DNA from: JBFEUI01 sp041547565
Lineage (GTDB): Bacteria; Pseudomonadota; Gammaproteobacteria; Thiohalomonadales; Thiohalomonadaceae
Length of the DNA: 32,289 nt
NCBI GenBank assembly: GCA_041547565.1
Contig: JBFEUI010000023.1
Coordinates: 1-32,289 of the forward strand
Direction of reading: 5' to 3'
Shown here piece after piece: positions 23,473 to 31,678 of this stretch. A program made the translations under genes and the position numbers. A model generated the notes under the pieces. That model searched no databases, was not told the origin of the DNA, and saw only the letters and a list, made by a program, of their open reading frames with translations. Numbering within the stretch: the first letter of the stretch is position 1; the number at the start of each line of letters is the position of its first letter.

Positions 23473-24093
23473 TCAGTCAGGCGCCCCGGTAATCATAAGC
23501 TGCTTGATATTAATCGGTGAGCGCGGATATATGCGCAGATAATAGTTACTGCTATCGTTTATCTCAAACGCAATATTAATCTCCCCGTTTTGAGCTTGGA
23601 AACAGTCCTCCATCACCATGTCGAAGCTCTCGGACACCATATGGACGGTCACCTTTACGTCCCGTTCAAGTTGCAAGTTGAGATTGTATTTTCCAGGAAA
23701 AAAGGAGCCCAACGGGATGAAATAGTTCTTATCCAGAAGTGTCGCCATCTCCTCCAGCAATCTGCTGCTCCAAACCCTTTGGGGCGGGACCACCACATCC
23801 ATCGGGTAGTAGGCACACTTCTCTTTCATATGATTAAGGATGACGAACAACTCCTTTTGCAGCCACAGCTTTTCGGCTACGCCACCGTAGTGGCGAATAA
23901 TATGGTTTCTGGATGCCTCAAACGCCTCATCGAAGCTTAGACGACCACTACACTCCGCTTCGTGGCATTTGGCGCAGATGGTATTGAATATCACTACTGA
24001 TTCGGTGAAGGGACTCCCCCCTGAAGCCCGTGCATGAACGGACAGAAGGAGGGTGAAAAGCACCAACAAGCTCCTTATAGTTCGATACCCCAT
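23473..24093 (-). CDS. Exported protein with one CxxCH haem motif
   Basis: This 206-residue protein has a signal peptide ending HARA. Soon after comes TICAKCHEAECSGRLSFDEAF, a CxxCH c-type haem attachment site (Cys40, Cys43, His44), followed by a third cysteine (Cys48). The helical middle part has FVILNHMKEKCAYYP, with further Met residues that might give the sixth haem ligand. The C-terminal 100 residues look beta-rich (KYNLNLQLERDVKVTVHM), as in lectin-like or binding domains. It may be an unusual monohaem cytochrome. A GGAGG lies four bases before the ATG. Confidence 0.75.
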   Translation of the reverse strand: MGYRTIRSLLVLFTLLLSVHARASGGSPFTESVVIFNTICAKCHEAECSGRLSFDEAFEASRNHIIRHYGGVAEKLWLQKELFVILNHMKEKCAYYPMDVVVPPQRVWSSRLLEEMATLLDKNYFIPLGSFFPGKYNLNLQLERDVKVTVHMVSESFDMVMEDCFQAQNGEINIAFEINDSSNYYLRIYPRSPINIKQLMITGAPD

Positions 24094-24114
24094 TCATCCT
24101 CCCACCTGCTCAGG

Positions 24115-24453
24115 CTAGGATTTCTTGACGAACTCCGACTTCAGCTTCATCGCACCGATACCGGCAATCTTGCAGTCAATGTTGTGATCGCCCTCGACCA
24201 GGCGAATATTCTTCACCTTGGTACCCACCTTGACGACCGAGGATGAGCCCTTGACCTTGAGGTCCTTGATCACTGTCACGCTGTCGCCGTCGGCCAGCAG
24301 ATTGCCGTTCGCATCCTTCACCACCAACGCGTCTTCGACTTCTACCGCCGCATCCTTCGACCACTCATGACCGCATTCGGGGCAGACGTAGTTGGTGCCG
24401 TCATCATAGGTGTACTCTGAGCCACATTGTGGGCAGTTGGGCAGATCACTCAT
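24115..24453 (-). CDS. yjdM: PhnA/YjdM zinc-ribbon protein
   Basis: This 112-residue cytoplasmic protein matches YjdM (formerly PhnA). It has a zinc ribbon with Cys7, Cys10, Cys24 and Cys27 (NCPQC and VCPEC), then a beta-rich core DANGNLLADGDSVTVIKDLKVKGSSSVVKVGTKVKNI. The name PhnA is historical; a role in phosphonate breakdown is not proven for this family, and phosphonoacetate hydrolase is unrelated. The end is close to the 24093 start. Length and sequence agree with E. coli YjdM (111 residues). Confidence 0.95.
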   Translation of the reverse strand: MSDLPNCPQCGSEYTYDDGTNYVCPECGHEWSKDAAVEVEDALVVKDANGNLLADGDSVTVIKDLKVKGSSSVVKVGTKVKNIRLVEGDHNIDCKIAGIGAMKLKSEFVKKS

Positions 24454-24550
24454 TCCTTATCCTCTTTAAACGGAGCCGATTAGTCAGCATCGCTGTCTAG
24501 CGTGACTCAATATACGTATTGTAAACAGCCGGGCGTCCTGCACCCGAACA

Positions 24551-24769
24551 CTATTGCATCTCTGTGTAGCGATAGACCCTGTACCCGTCCTTCTGCTCAA
24601 AGCCGGCAGGTTCCCAGCCTCTCGCAAGGATGGCATCGGTGATAATCGCCATGTTGATCCCGGCAGGGTCGAGCCATTCATCAGATACCGGCAATACAAA
24701 ATCATCCGCACTACCCATGTACGCCTCAATCGCTCTTTTTGCCTCATCGATAGTTGTGAATGGGTCCAT
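24551..24769 (-). CDS. Small protein, unknown
   Basis: This 72-residue acidic protein has no signal or membrane segment. It contains TTIDEAKRAIEAYMGSADDF, WLDPAGINMAIITDAIL and RGWEPAGFEQKDGYRVYRY, giving a plausible alpha/beta fold with a terminal beta strand. An overlapping open frame (24484-24783) has an unlikely composition and is rejected. No ribosome site is seen before the ATG at 24769. No family is recognised. It is separated from the divergent porin gene by 199 bases that contain AT-rich promoter-like sequence but no clear pair of boxes. Confidence 0.6.
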   Translation of the reverse strand: MDPFTTIDEAKRAIEAYMGSADDFVLPVSDEWLDPAGINMAIITDAILARGWEPAGFEQKDGYRVYRYTEMQ

Positions 24770-24968
24770 ACCGTCGCATACACCTTATCCCGGCACCAAA
24801 CAGTGAATAAGCTCGAGCCCCGATTATCGCACTCAATAGAATATATTTATAGGGAATGCTTATCACCTGCCCATACAGTATCGCAATCCTCTGCTACGCT
24901 TCAAAGACACCACACAGCCCTCTTTACCGCTCAGCATAGAGTGGGGAAAGGCGCTGAAGGAGGATAGC

Positions 24969-26036
24969 ATGATGAATAAATCACGTACTGCGCTATGTGG
25001 CGTCATTGCCCTTGCACTACCTGCAATGAGCCACGCCATCGAACTGGTTGGCAAACAACTTGAACTGTACGGCAAGGTCCACCTGTCGGTTGACTACAGT
25101 GACCCGGACGTTGACGGCGAGGATCGCCAAACCAGCATCTCGAACAATTCATCCCGGATTGGCTTCAAGGGTGAACACGGGTACAACGAGCAAACAATGC
25201 TGTTATGGCAGTTTGAGCAGGAGGTTGATGTCGCCGAGGGTGGCGGCGAGTTTGCCAAGCGCAACAGCTTTGTTGGCGTGCGCGGCAATCTGGGGGAACT
25301 GCGCATCGGCCACCACGACACACCGTCCAAGATACTGGGCTCACGCTGGGGCATGTTCAGTGATACCGTGGGCGACCGGCGCGCTATATTCGGCGCCTAC
25401 AGCGGCTACGGCAATGTACTCAACGACCGGGCCGACAATGCGGTTTTGTATATCAAAAACTTTAATCTACTCGAACTGCAGGCCATGTACTCGACCAGCA
25501 ATCCGGCCGAGGACACCAGCGGCGGCCTCGATGACAATGACTTTGACCTCGGCAGCGCCTCGCTGACCTACCAGGCAGAGAAATTGACGCTGGGTGCCGC
25601 GATCGAGCAGTGGTCGCTGGACCCGGTGAACAGTGCGGAGAAGGTGAATAACCTGCGTGTTGCCGCACGCTACAACATAGACAGGTTCACCCTTGGCGCC
25701 ATCTACGAGGCCACCGACAGCGACGACAATGTCTATGATCGCGATGCCTATGGCCTGAATGCGGCGTACAATATCACCAAGGCCACCAACGTGCGCGTGC
25801 AGACCATGATTGCCGATGACTACAAGGATCAGGACTCCTCAGGTGCCACGCAATTTGCCCTCGGCATTTTCAACAACCTGGACAAGGTCACGCAGATATA
25901 CGCCGTGTACACCACGACAAACAACGATAACAATGCTGCATACCAGGGTATCGATGGCGGCCACGGGGATGAGGTGGAAACCACACTGGGCGGAAATCCG
26001 TCATCCTTCTCGGTCGGCGGTGCCTATAAATTCTGA
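24969..26036 (+). CDS. Outer-membrane porin (Gram-negative general porin type)
   Basis: This 355-residue porin has a signal ending MSHA. The start IELVGKQLELYGKVHLSVDYSD, the strand RIGFKGEHGY and the loop NSFVGVRGNLGELRIGHHDTPSK are typical of the 16-strand general porin (OmpC/porin_4) family. It ends in Phe (GGAYKF), as required for outer-membrane assembly. Many acidic loops suggest cation preference, though this is a guess. GAAGGAGG lies six bases before the ATG. A long hairpin terminates it at 26084-26125. It is a single gene. Confidence 0.92.
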   Translation: MMNKSRTALCGVIALALPAMSHAIELVGKQLELYGKVHLSVDYSDPDVDGEDRQTSISNNSSRIGFKGEHGYNEQTMLLWQFEQEVDVAEGGGEFAKRNSFVGVRGNLGELRIGHHDTPSKILGSRWGMFSDTVGDRRAIFGAYSGYGNVLNDRADNAVLYIKNFNLLELQAMYSTSNPAEDTSGGLDDNDFDLGSASLTYQAEKLTLGAAIEQWSLDPVNSAEKVNNLRVAARYNIDRFTLGAIYEATDSDDNVYDRDAYGLNAAYNITKATNVRVQTMIADDYKDQDSSGATQFALGIFNNLDKVTQIYAVYTTTNNDNNAAYQGIDGGHGDEVETTLGGNPSSFSVGGAYKF

Positions 26037-26083
26037 CGGCGTCGAATGCCCCGCGGCCTTACACCAAAAAATGAATAAAATAA

Positions 26084-26126
26084 CGGGGTCAGTACACAAG
26101 AAACGCGTGTGCTGACCCCGCTTTTT
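26084..26126 (+). terminator. Terminator after the porin gene; GGGGTCAG-type inverted repeat
   Basis: CGGGGTCAGTACAC (26084-26097) pairs with GTGTGCTGACCCCG (26107-26120) with one G-T mismatch and a 9-base loop. CTTTTT follows. It should end porin transcription. The sequence is also similar to the GGGGTCAGAGTA-type palindromes at 31404-31428 and 32130-32183, which suggests a dispersed element rather than a simple terminator. Confidence 0.75.
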
Positions 26127-26128
26127 CC

Positions 26129-26833
26129 TTAATCTCCCGCCGCGGCGGTAATCTCATTTACCAATTCCGGATAGTCTTTTGAATATCGACTGACGCCCTC
26201 AACCAGACCTGCAGGTATACCCGCCTCTGGGGAGAGACAGACCCCGAAGGCATAGACGCGGGATTTCCTGTCTATCGCGTTCAATGACTGCAATGAGACC
26301 AGTGGTTCGTCAGTCAGGCGATTGGTGAGTTCATCACAGATAAAACTGGAAAAAACGCCGTCGGACTGCTGGAAGTCGGCGATCACCATCGCCATGGGCA
26401 CCCCCCGCCACGCATAGGGATCCAGCTCGACCATCCTTGGATTTTTATTTTCAATGACGAAATAACATTCAATAAAATACGTATTTTCCGGTTCCGTCTC
26501 GAGATTCCTGGCAATGTACAGGTTATACCTGCCATTGCCTTTAATGACCGGCTGAACTACCGCTTTACCGTCCAGCCACACGGTACCTTCTGTTTCCTGG
26601 GTAATCAGCCACTCTTCCAGTGCGCCGAAATTTTCAATCTGCCGGTGAATATACTCCGGCCCTGTTTGCAGCCACACCACTTCGCCGTCGGGGCGATACA
26701 CCAGGGCATGCTCGGGATGCGGGGTTTTCATCTTTACGCGCACATTACCGTTACCTAACACATCACAGGTGATTGCATCTGCGTGGGCAAGATACGAAGC
26801 AAAGAGCAAAACAAGCGTAGCGCAGATCTTCAT
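26129..26833 (-). CDS. Exported protein, unknown function
   Basis: This protein has about 234 residues and a signal peptide (MKICATLVLLFASYLAHA). The mature part is predominantly beta-stranded, with FIECYFVIENKNPRMVELDPYAWRG, aromatic residues and several cysteines (ITCDVLG, YFIECYF, FICDEL, FGVCLSP) that may form disulfides. No family is recognised. A second start at 26845 adds four residues; no ribosome site is clear. The 3' end points toward the terminator of the convergent porin gene. Confidence 0.7.
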   Translation of the reverse strand: MKICATLVLLFASYLAHADAITCDVLGNGNVRVKMKTPHPEHALVYRPDGEVVWLQTGPEYIHRQIENFGALEEWLITQETEGTVWLDGKAVVQPVIKGNGRYNLYIARNLETEPENTYFIECYFVIENKNPRMVELDPYAWRGVPMAMVIADFQQSDGVFSSFICDELTNRLTDEPLVSLQSLNAIDRKSRVYAFGVCLSPEAGIPAGLVEGVSRYSKDYPELVNEITAAAGD

Positions 26834-26895
26834 CGCGTGAGGCATGTCGTAGCATCAGCCACGGCAGGAAACCGAAACCAGTAACACCGGCGCAC

Positions 26896-28275
26896 TCATG
26901 AAATCGCCCGCACCTTAAAGCGCCGCCCCTTTATCTTCCCCTCAGAAAGCACGCGCAGCGCCTTTTTGCGTATTGTGCGGTCAATGGCGACATAGGCAAC
27001 GTGATCGAAGATGTCGATCTTCCCCACGTTTTCCCTTGGCACCGCATCGTTGGCGGTAAGCGCCCCGAGGATATCACCGGGGCGCAGCTTCTCCTTGCGC
27101 CCGCCGTCGATACAGAGGGTCACCATCGGCGGGATCAGGCTGAAACCCTCGGGCAGCTCGAGGCTGCGCACCTCATCCAGTTGCACCTTGCCGCCCTGGT
27201 ATTCATCGATGGCATTCACGCGATAGGCCTCGGAGGGGATGAACAGGCTCAGCGCCAGCCCCGTGCTGCCGGCCCGGCCGGTGCGGCCAATGCGATGGAC
27301 ATAGATCTCGGGGGCGCGCGGCAACTCGTAATTGATCACGGCCTCGAGTTCCTTGATATCGAGCCCTCGAGCCGCCACGTCGGTGGCCACCAGCACCGGC
27401 ACGCTGCGGTTGGCGAAACGCACCAGCACCAGGTCGCGCTCCTTCTGCTCCAGATCACCGTGCAGGGCGAGCGCCTGGATACCGCGCTGCCTAAGCTCTG
27501 CCGTCACCTCCTGGCACTGTTGCCGGGTATGGCAAAAGACCACAGTCGACACCGGCCGGTACTGCGCCAGCAGTGCGGCAAGCGTGCGGGTACGCTTGCC
27601 CTTGTCCACTTCGTAGAAGCGCTGTGTGATGTGGCGTTCGCTGTGCTGCGACTCGACGGTCACCTCCACCGGTTCGCGCTGAAAGGCGCTGCTCAGCTCG
27701 CGGATCCCTTCCGGGTAGGTGGCCGAGAAGAGCAGTGTCTGGCGCTGCGGCGGGGTGGCGGAGAAGATCGTCGCCATATCCTCGTAAAAGCCCATGTCGA
27801 GCATACGGTCAGCCTCATCCAGCACCACAACCTTCACCTCATCCAGCCTGAGGGTGCGCTTTTGCAGGTGCTTGAGAATGCGCCCGGGTGTGCCGACCAC
27901 GATATGGGCGCCATGCTCCAGAGAGCCGACCTGCGGTCCGAAGGGCGCACCGCCACACAGGGTGACCACCTTGGTATTCGCGCTGGTGCGGGCAAGACGG
28001 CGCAGCTCTCGGGCCACCTGATCGGCCAGCTCCCGCGTGGGACAGAGCACCAGAGCCTGTACGGCAAAACTACGTCGGTTGAGCTGGTTGAGCAGCCCCA
28101 GGCCAAAGGTGGCCGTCTTGCCGCTGCCGGTTTTTGCCCTGGCGATAAGATCCCTGCCGGCGAGCACATGGGGCAGGCCCTCGGCCTGGATCGGCGTCAT
28201 TTGCCGATAGCCGAGCGACTCCAGGTTGGTGAGCAGGGCTGGGGCGAGTTTGAAACGGGAGAAATCGGTTTTCAC
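26896..28275 (-). CDS. dbpA: ATP-dependent RNA helicase DbpA
   Basis: DbpA is a DEAD-box RNA helicase that acts in 50S ribosome assembly through helix 92 of 23S rRNA. The 459-residue product matches E. coli DbpA (457) along its length. It shows the Q motif and TPIQ, Walker A ARAKTGSGKT, CPTRELADQ, TPGR, VVLDEADRML, SAT, FCHTRQQC, HGDLEQKERD, VLVATDVAARGLD and HRIGRTGRAG. The C-terminal domain has VTLCIDGGRKEKLRPGDILGALT, the DbpA RNA-binding module that recognises hairpin 92. The GTG at 28275 is preferred, as it gives the usual family start; the ribosome site is weak. Confidence 0.95.
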   Translation of the reverse strand: MKTDFSRFKLAPALLTNLESLGYRQMTPIQAEGLPHVLAGRDLIARAKTGSGKTATFGLGLLNQLNRRSFAVQALVLCPTRELADQVARELRRLARTSANTKVVTLCGGAPFGPQVGSLEHGAHIVVGTPGRILKHLQKRTLRLDEVKVVVLDEADRMLDMGFYEDMATIFSATPPQRQTLLFSATYPEGIRELSSAFQREPVEVTVESQHSERHITQRFYEVDKGKRTRTLAALLAQYRPVSTVVFCHTRQQCQEVTAELRQRGIQALALHGDLEQKERDLVLVRFANRSVPVLVATDVAARGLDIKELEAVINYELPRAPEIYVHRIGRTGRAGSTGLALSLFIPSEAYRVNAIDEYQGGKVQLDEVRSLELPEGFSLIPPMVTLCIDGGRKEKLRPGDILGALTANDAVPRENVGKIDIFDHVAYVAIDRTIRKKALRVLSEGKIKGRRFKVRAIS

Positions 28276-28435
28276 ATTGGGCTCTTTGGCTTGCTGGTCG
28301 TGGCGGCAGTGACGATGGCCGCTATGATAACAGCTACGGGGCCCTGCCACGTGAATAGATCGCTAACGGCATAACCACGCCATGCTGTAGAATCGCACGT
28401 ACAGCGCACGCCCCTTCCACCACCCTGAGACCACG

Positions 28436-29113
28436 ATGAAGCCCTGGAACCTGATCGACAGCAGCGAGATCCCGGCCGACGGCGGCGAACTGCGCCTCTA
28501 CCAACGCGGCGAGGAGTTTTCGATCGTGATCCGCGGCGAGGGCGAATTGATGAGCAGCCGCAAGCACGGCTCGGAGCAGGCCCTGGCCGAACTTGGCTGC
28601 CGCCACCTTGCCGGGCATGCACTGGCACGGGTGCTCATCGGCGGGCTCGGCATGGGCTTTACCCTGGCCGCGGCACTGCGGCAACTGGGGCCTGATGCCG
28701 AGGTGACAGTGGCCGAACTGGTACCGGCCGTGGCCGCCTGGAACCGCCAGTACCTGGGACACCTCGCCGCCCACCCGCTGGATGACCCGCGCAGCTCAGT
28801 CGCCCTGGGCGATGTTGCCACCCTGATCAAAAAAGGGCGCGACAGCTACGATGCGATCCTGCTCGATGTGGACAACGGCCCCGAGGGGCTGACCCACCGC
28901 AACAACAACTGGCTCTATAGCAGCGATGGACTGCAGGCGGCATTCACCGCGCTGCGCCCGGGCGGCGTGCTGGCGGTCTGGTCGGCTGGACCGGAACCGT
29001 TGTTTGCCGAACGCCTGAGGCACCTCGGCTTTCTGGTCGAAGAGCAACGGGTTCGCGCACACCGTGGCAAGGGGGCCACACACACCATATGGATCGCACG
29101 GCGTGACGGCTAG
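28436..29113 (+). CDS. Spermidine synthase-like methyltransferase-fold protein
   Basis: This 225-residue protein has the Rossmann fold of spermidine synthase and related enzymes. The adenosyl-binding loop is VLIGGLGMGFTLAAAL, followed by VTVAELVPAVAAWNRQ. The motif DVDNGPEGLTH replaces the DSTDP of true SpeE, and the length is about 60 residues short of SpeE (288). Its substrate is unlikely to be putrescine. Such short spermidine-synthase-like proteins are common but uncharacterised. It is read divergently from dbpA with about 160 bases between the two starts. Confidence 0.8.
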   Translation: MKPWNLIDSSEIPADGGELRLYQRGEEFSIVIRGEGELMSSRKHGSEQALAELGCRHLAGHALARVLIGGLGMGFTLAAALRQLGPDAEVTVAELVPAVAAWNRQYLGHLAAHPLDDPRSSVALGDVATLIKKGRDSYDAILLDVDNGPEGLTHRNNNWLYSSDGLQAAFTALRPGGVLAVWSAGPEPLFAERLRHLGFLVEEQRVRAHRGKGATHTIWIARRDG

Positions 29114-29248
29114 AAATACCGGACCAGAGGACAATGGATTAGAGTATTAGTGAAAAATGCTCTGTGGCGCTGTTTCCGAGGCCAATCATGGAATCAGTAA
29201 CTTCTGGTAATCGAAAGCATTAACAGTTGTCACCGACGCCCTTTTGTT

Positions 29249-29722
29249 TCATACCAGTACGACCCCGACTGCCAGACCCACTCCGTAGAAAAAGTGATTG
29301 GCGATCGGGGTGATGAAGGCCTTGAGCCTCTCCGGCGACCTTCTGCCAAAAACTCCGAGTCCCATCGAGGGGTAAACGAAGAAGAAGGAAACCGCCGTTG
29401 TCGCGACACCATAAAGAACGGCCCACACCGGTGATGCAGGTCCGCCAACCCAAAGACCCCAGCCAATCACAAACGGGATCGCAAGGCCCACGCCAATGGT
29501 AAAGTGCGCGAGATAACCGTGAATCATCTCGTTGGGGACTTGCTCCATCTCGTCTGGATGCCCATAACGAAAGCGCCCGTGTGTCCAACCCGCGGCCATC
29601 CGCCCTATCATCGCCACATCTATCTTCAGAAACACTCCCGTTCGGGCGACGAGATTGTTCAGCAAATCCATTGCCAAAGTACCCAGTACGCCTGCTACAA
29701 ATGCGGCTATGACAAGCTCCAT
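29249..29722 (-). CDS. DUF2938 membrane protein
   Basis: This 157-residue protein has four membrane segments. DUF2938 features are FVAGVLGTLAMDLLN at the start, MAAGWTHGRFRYGHP, AHFTIGVGLAIPFV, FFFVYPSMGLGVFGRRSPE and the final GVGLAVGVVL. The family is of unknown function, common in gammaproteobacteria. The ATG follows GGAGG. It lies on the minus strand next to the gene at 29810 and ends about 135 bases from the convergent gene at 28436. Confidence 0.82.
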   Translation of the reverse strand: MELVIAAFVAGVLGTLAMDLLNNLVARTGVFLKIDVAMIGRMAAGWTHGRFRYGHPDEMEQVPNEMIHGYLAHFTIGVGLAIPFVIGWGLWVGGPASPVWAVLYGVATTAVSFFFVYPSMGLGVFGRRSPERLKAFITPIANHFFYGVGLAVGVVLV

Positions 29723-29809
29723 CACACCTCCAACATGGTCATGCGATAAGAAATAGGTGCTAGAGTGAAATTATCACTAATATTTGCCAGCATACGTCTC
29801 CGGTCCACT

Positions 29810-30217
29810 TTAGTTATTCATCTCAATATCGAAATTCAGGCCGGCGATGATACGGTTTAATCGTCCCTGTTCACCCACATCGTCCGGATTAACCCCCACG
29901 TTTGCGGCAGCGCTGGCCTCAGCCTCAATACGGGCGACATACGCCTCACTACACTTGCTAACTGCAGCCTTAAGCCCATCAAGCACCCCTGCAATTTCGT
30001 CAGGGTTACGTACCCAGGTTTCAATAAACAGCCCTGCGGAAGGATCGATTTTTACCGGATATTTCCCCTTGGAAACGCGTTGATTAAATTCAGCACACCA
30101 GTCTGCCGGTGCCTTATGGATGAGTTTGAAGTAGAGGTCGATATACGGCTTGTCGCGTATGCGTGGTGGTCGCCTCTCATCGAGGCCGCTAATTCTTATG
30201 TCACTGATGCCTTCCAT
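29810..30217 (-). CDS. Unknown 135-residue protein
   Basis: This is a soluble protein with no signal or membrane segment. The N-terminal half has RRPPRIRDKPYIDLYFKLIHKAPADW, and FIETWVRNPDEIAGVLDGLKAAVSKCSEAYVARIEAEASAA follows, which is mostly helical. The C-terminus has RLNRIIAGLNFDIEMNN. A GGGGGC precedes the ATG. No family is recognised. The surroundings are AT-richer than the left part of the window, and the next gene is the NYN-LOTUS predicted RNase at 30441. Gap 30218-30440 shows an imperfect hairpin (30386-30426). Confidence 0.65.
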   Translation of the reverse strand: MEGISDIRISGLDERRPPRIRDKPYIDLYFKLIHKAPADWCAEFNQRVSKGKYPVKIDPSAGLFIETWVRNPDEIAGVLDGLKAAVSKCSEAYVARIEAEASAAANVGVNPDDVGEQGRLNRIIAGLNFDIEMNN

Positions 30218-30384
30218 TACAGCCCCCGGACCTTGTCCATTGTGGTTGTTTATGAAGGCCCAGCATACGCCTTGTTCACCTAAATTACCGAGAAATTAGC
30301 GGGAACGATGTAAATGTAATACTTATTGTTCACAAACAATGAGTTAGCTTGTAGATTTGACGCGCTCATAGAGTAAACAGGACC

Positions 30385-30427
30385 CAGAGCGCACTAATCG
30401 CTAAATATTAGGAAATATTGCGCTCTG
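30385..30427. repeat. Inverted repeat near the NYN gene end
   Basis: CAGAGCGCA (30385-30393) is repeated inversely as TGCGCTCTG (30419-30427), with a 25-base AT-rich spacer that itself contains a smaller inverted AAATATT/AATATTT. A T run follows on the plus strand only. It lies just past the stop of the NYN gene at 30441 and may be its terminator or an insertion trace. Confidence 0.35.
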
Positions 30428-30440
30428 ATCTGGTTTTTGA

Positions 30441-31244
30441 TTATTCCGTGATCGCAGTGATCACATAACCGCCGGACTTTTCATCACGCTCCAGTTGCAA
30501 CAGTTTCTGTGACTGTATCGCTTCGAGTAACTCACTGAAATTGCGAAAACCGTGGTAACTCTCACTAAATCCAGGTTTACGCCGCTTAAGCGTCTGCTTC
30601 ACCATCGAGCCCCACACCTTCTCCTCTTCGCCGCGCTCGGCAAACAGGTCGGCGACCGTCTCCAGCACAAGATCGATTGCCTGCTGGCGCTTCACATCCT
30701 CAGCATTGGCCGCAGGTTTCTTTCCCGCCTTCTTGGTGCTCTTGCGTTTAGTTGCCGGTCGCTCCGCCTTGCGCACCAGGTCATCGTAATAGATAAACTC
30801 ATCACAGCTCGCCATCAGCAGATCAGAGGTGGAGTTTTTAACGCCAACCCCTATCACTATCTTGTTGTTCTCACGCAGTTTGCTTACCAGCGGCGAGAAA
30901 TCGGAATCCCCACTGATGATGACAAAGGTGTCCACATGCGATTTGGTGTAACACAGGTCCAGCGCGTCAACCACCATTCTGATATCTGCAGAGTTTTTAC
31001 CCGACTGACGCACATGCGGGATCTCTATCAACTCAAACGCAGCCTCGTGCATCACTGCCTTGAACTCCTTGTAGCGCTCCCAGTCGCAGTAGGCCTTCTT
31101 CACTACAATATTGCCCTTGAGTAGCAGACGCTCCAAAACCTTTTGAATATCGAAGGCCGCATAACGGGCATCACGCACACCCAGCGCAATGTTCTCAAAA
31201 TCACAAAACACCGCCATACTGTGAATTGCCGATTGACTACTCAT
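30441..31244 (-). CDS. NYN-domain protein with C-terminal LOTUS (OST-HTH) domain
   Basis: This 267-residue protein has an N-terminal NYN (PIN-like) nuclease domain, about residues 8-158. It carries acidic residues Asp15 (in FCDFENI), Asp87 (in NSADIRM), Asp93 and the pair Asp113/Asp115 (in ISGDSDFSPLV), the metal-binding set expected for RNA cleavage. A Lys-rich linker (161-176) follows, and then a LOTUS/OST-HTH module (about 188-262) with WGSMVKQTLKRRKPGFSESYHGFRNFSELLEAI. LOTUS binds RNA, including G-quadruplexes. The ATG at 31244 follows GGAG. The function is probably RNA turnover or silencing; the target is unknown. Confidence 0.9.
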   Translation of the reverse strand: MSSQSAIHSMAVFCDFENIALGVRDARYAAFDIQKVLERLLLKGNIVVKKAYCDWERYKEFKAVMHEAAFELIEIPHVRQSGKNSADIRMVVDALDLCYTKSHVDTFVIISGDSDFSPLVSKLRENNKIVIGVGVKNSTSDLLMASCDEFIYYDDLVRKAERPATKRKSTKKAGKKPAANAEDVKRQQAIDLVLETVADLFAERGEEEKVWGSMVKQTLKRRKPGFSESYHGFRNFSELLEAIQSQKLLQLERDEKSGGYVITAITE

Positions 31245-31403
31245 TCTATCCACTCCTGTCGGGCGCCATGCTTCCGGTTATCTGACACGAAATAAGAAAG
31301 GTGACGTTGCAGTCGATTCAGCTTGTGAATCAGCAATGTCCCACCACATTCATTCCAATATTAGCAAATAATATGTTCTGGCCCTGGATTAGCTGTTATT
31401 ACT

Positions 31404-31432
31404 CTGACCCCAAACACCAGGGGTTCAGCCCC
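31404..31432. repeat. GGGGTCAG-type palindrome
   Basis: CTGACCCC (31404-31411) and GGGGTTCAG (31420-31428) form an imperfect hairpin with one bulge; the latter continues into GGGG/CCCC (to 31432). In the minus direction the unit reads GGGGTCAGAGTAATAAC. The core resembles REP-like units associated with REP-associated tyrosine transposases, by memory only. Confidence 0.5.
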
Positions 31433-31435
31433 CTA

Positions 31436-31678
31436 TTATTTACGGTTCAATGTGAGCAGCAAATTCAACACACCGACAATAATTCCTGCAGCAAGAAGAA
31501 GTTGCCAGTTCCCCTGCAACATACCCTGGTAGTCACCCAGCAGACTGCCGATCTCCGGTTTGTCTGACATATAGCCTAGCCCACCCGCTGCAACCAGCAC
31601 TGTTGACATCAGCGACATCAACACATATCGAGGCGAGACAAAGCCACTCCTTGAATCACTCCATTTTTCTTCCGTCAT
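31436..31678 (-). CDS. Small two-helix membrane protein
   Basis: This 80-residue protein has two hydrophobic segments: about residues 18-36 (YVLMSLMSTVLVAAGGLGY) and 57-77 (WQLLLAAGIIVGVLNLLLTLN). Between them lies a short polar loop with DKPEIGSLLGDYQGMLQ. The ATG overlaps the stop of the DUF3592 gene by four bases (ATGA), indicating coupling. GGGAGAGAG lies before the ATG. No family is recognised. The palindrome at 31404-31432 directly follows the stop. Confidence 0.7.
   Translation of the reverse strand: MTEEKWSDSRSGFVSPRYVLMSLMSTVLVAAGGLGYMSDKPEIGSLLGDYQGMLQGNWQLLLAAGIIVGVLNLLLTLNRK

Noticed and set aside
24484..24783. Minus-strand frame of 99 residues
   Set aside because: It overlaps the more protein-like 72-residue frame 24551-24769 and has an unnatural composition.
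27001..28374. Plus-strand frame of 457 residues
   Set aside because: It is antisense to dbpA, which is supported by all DEAD-box motifs.
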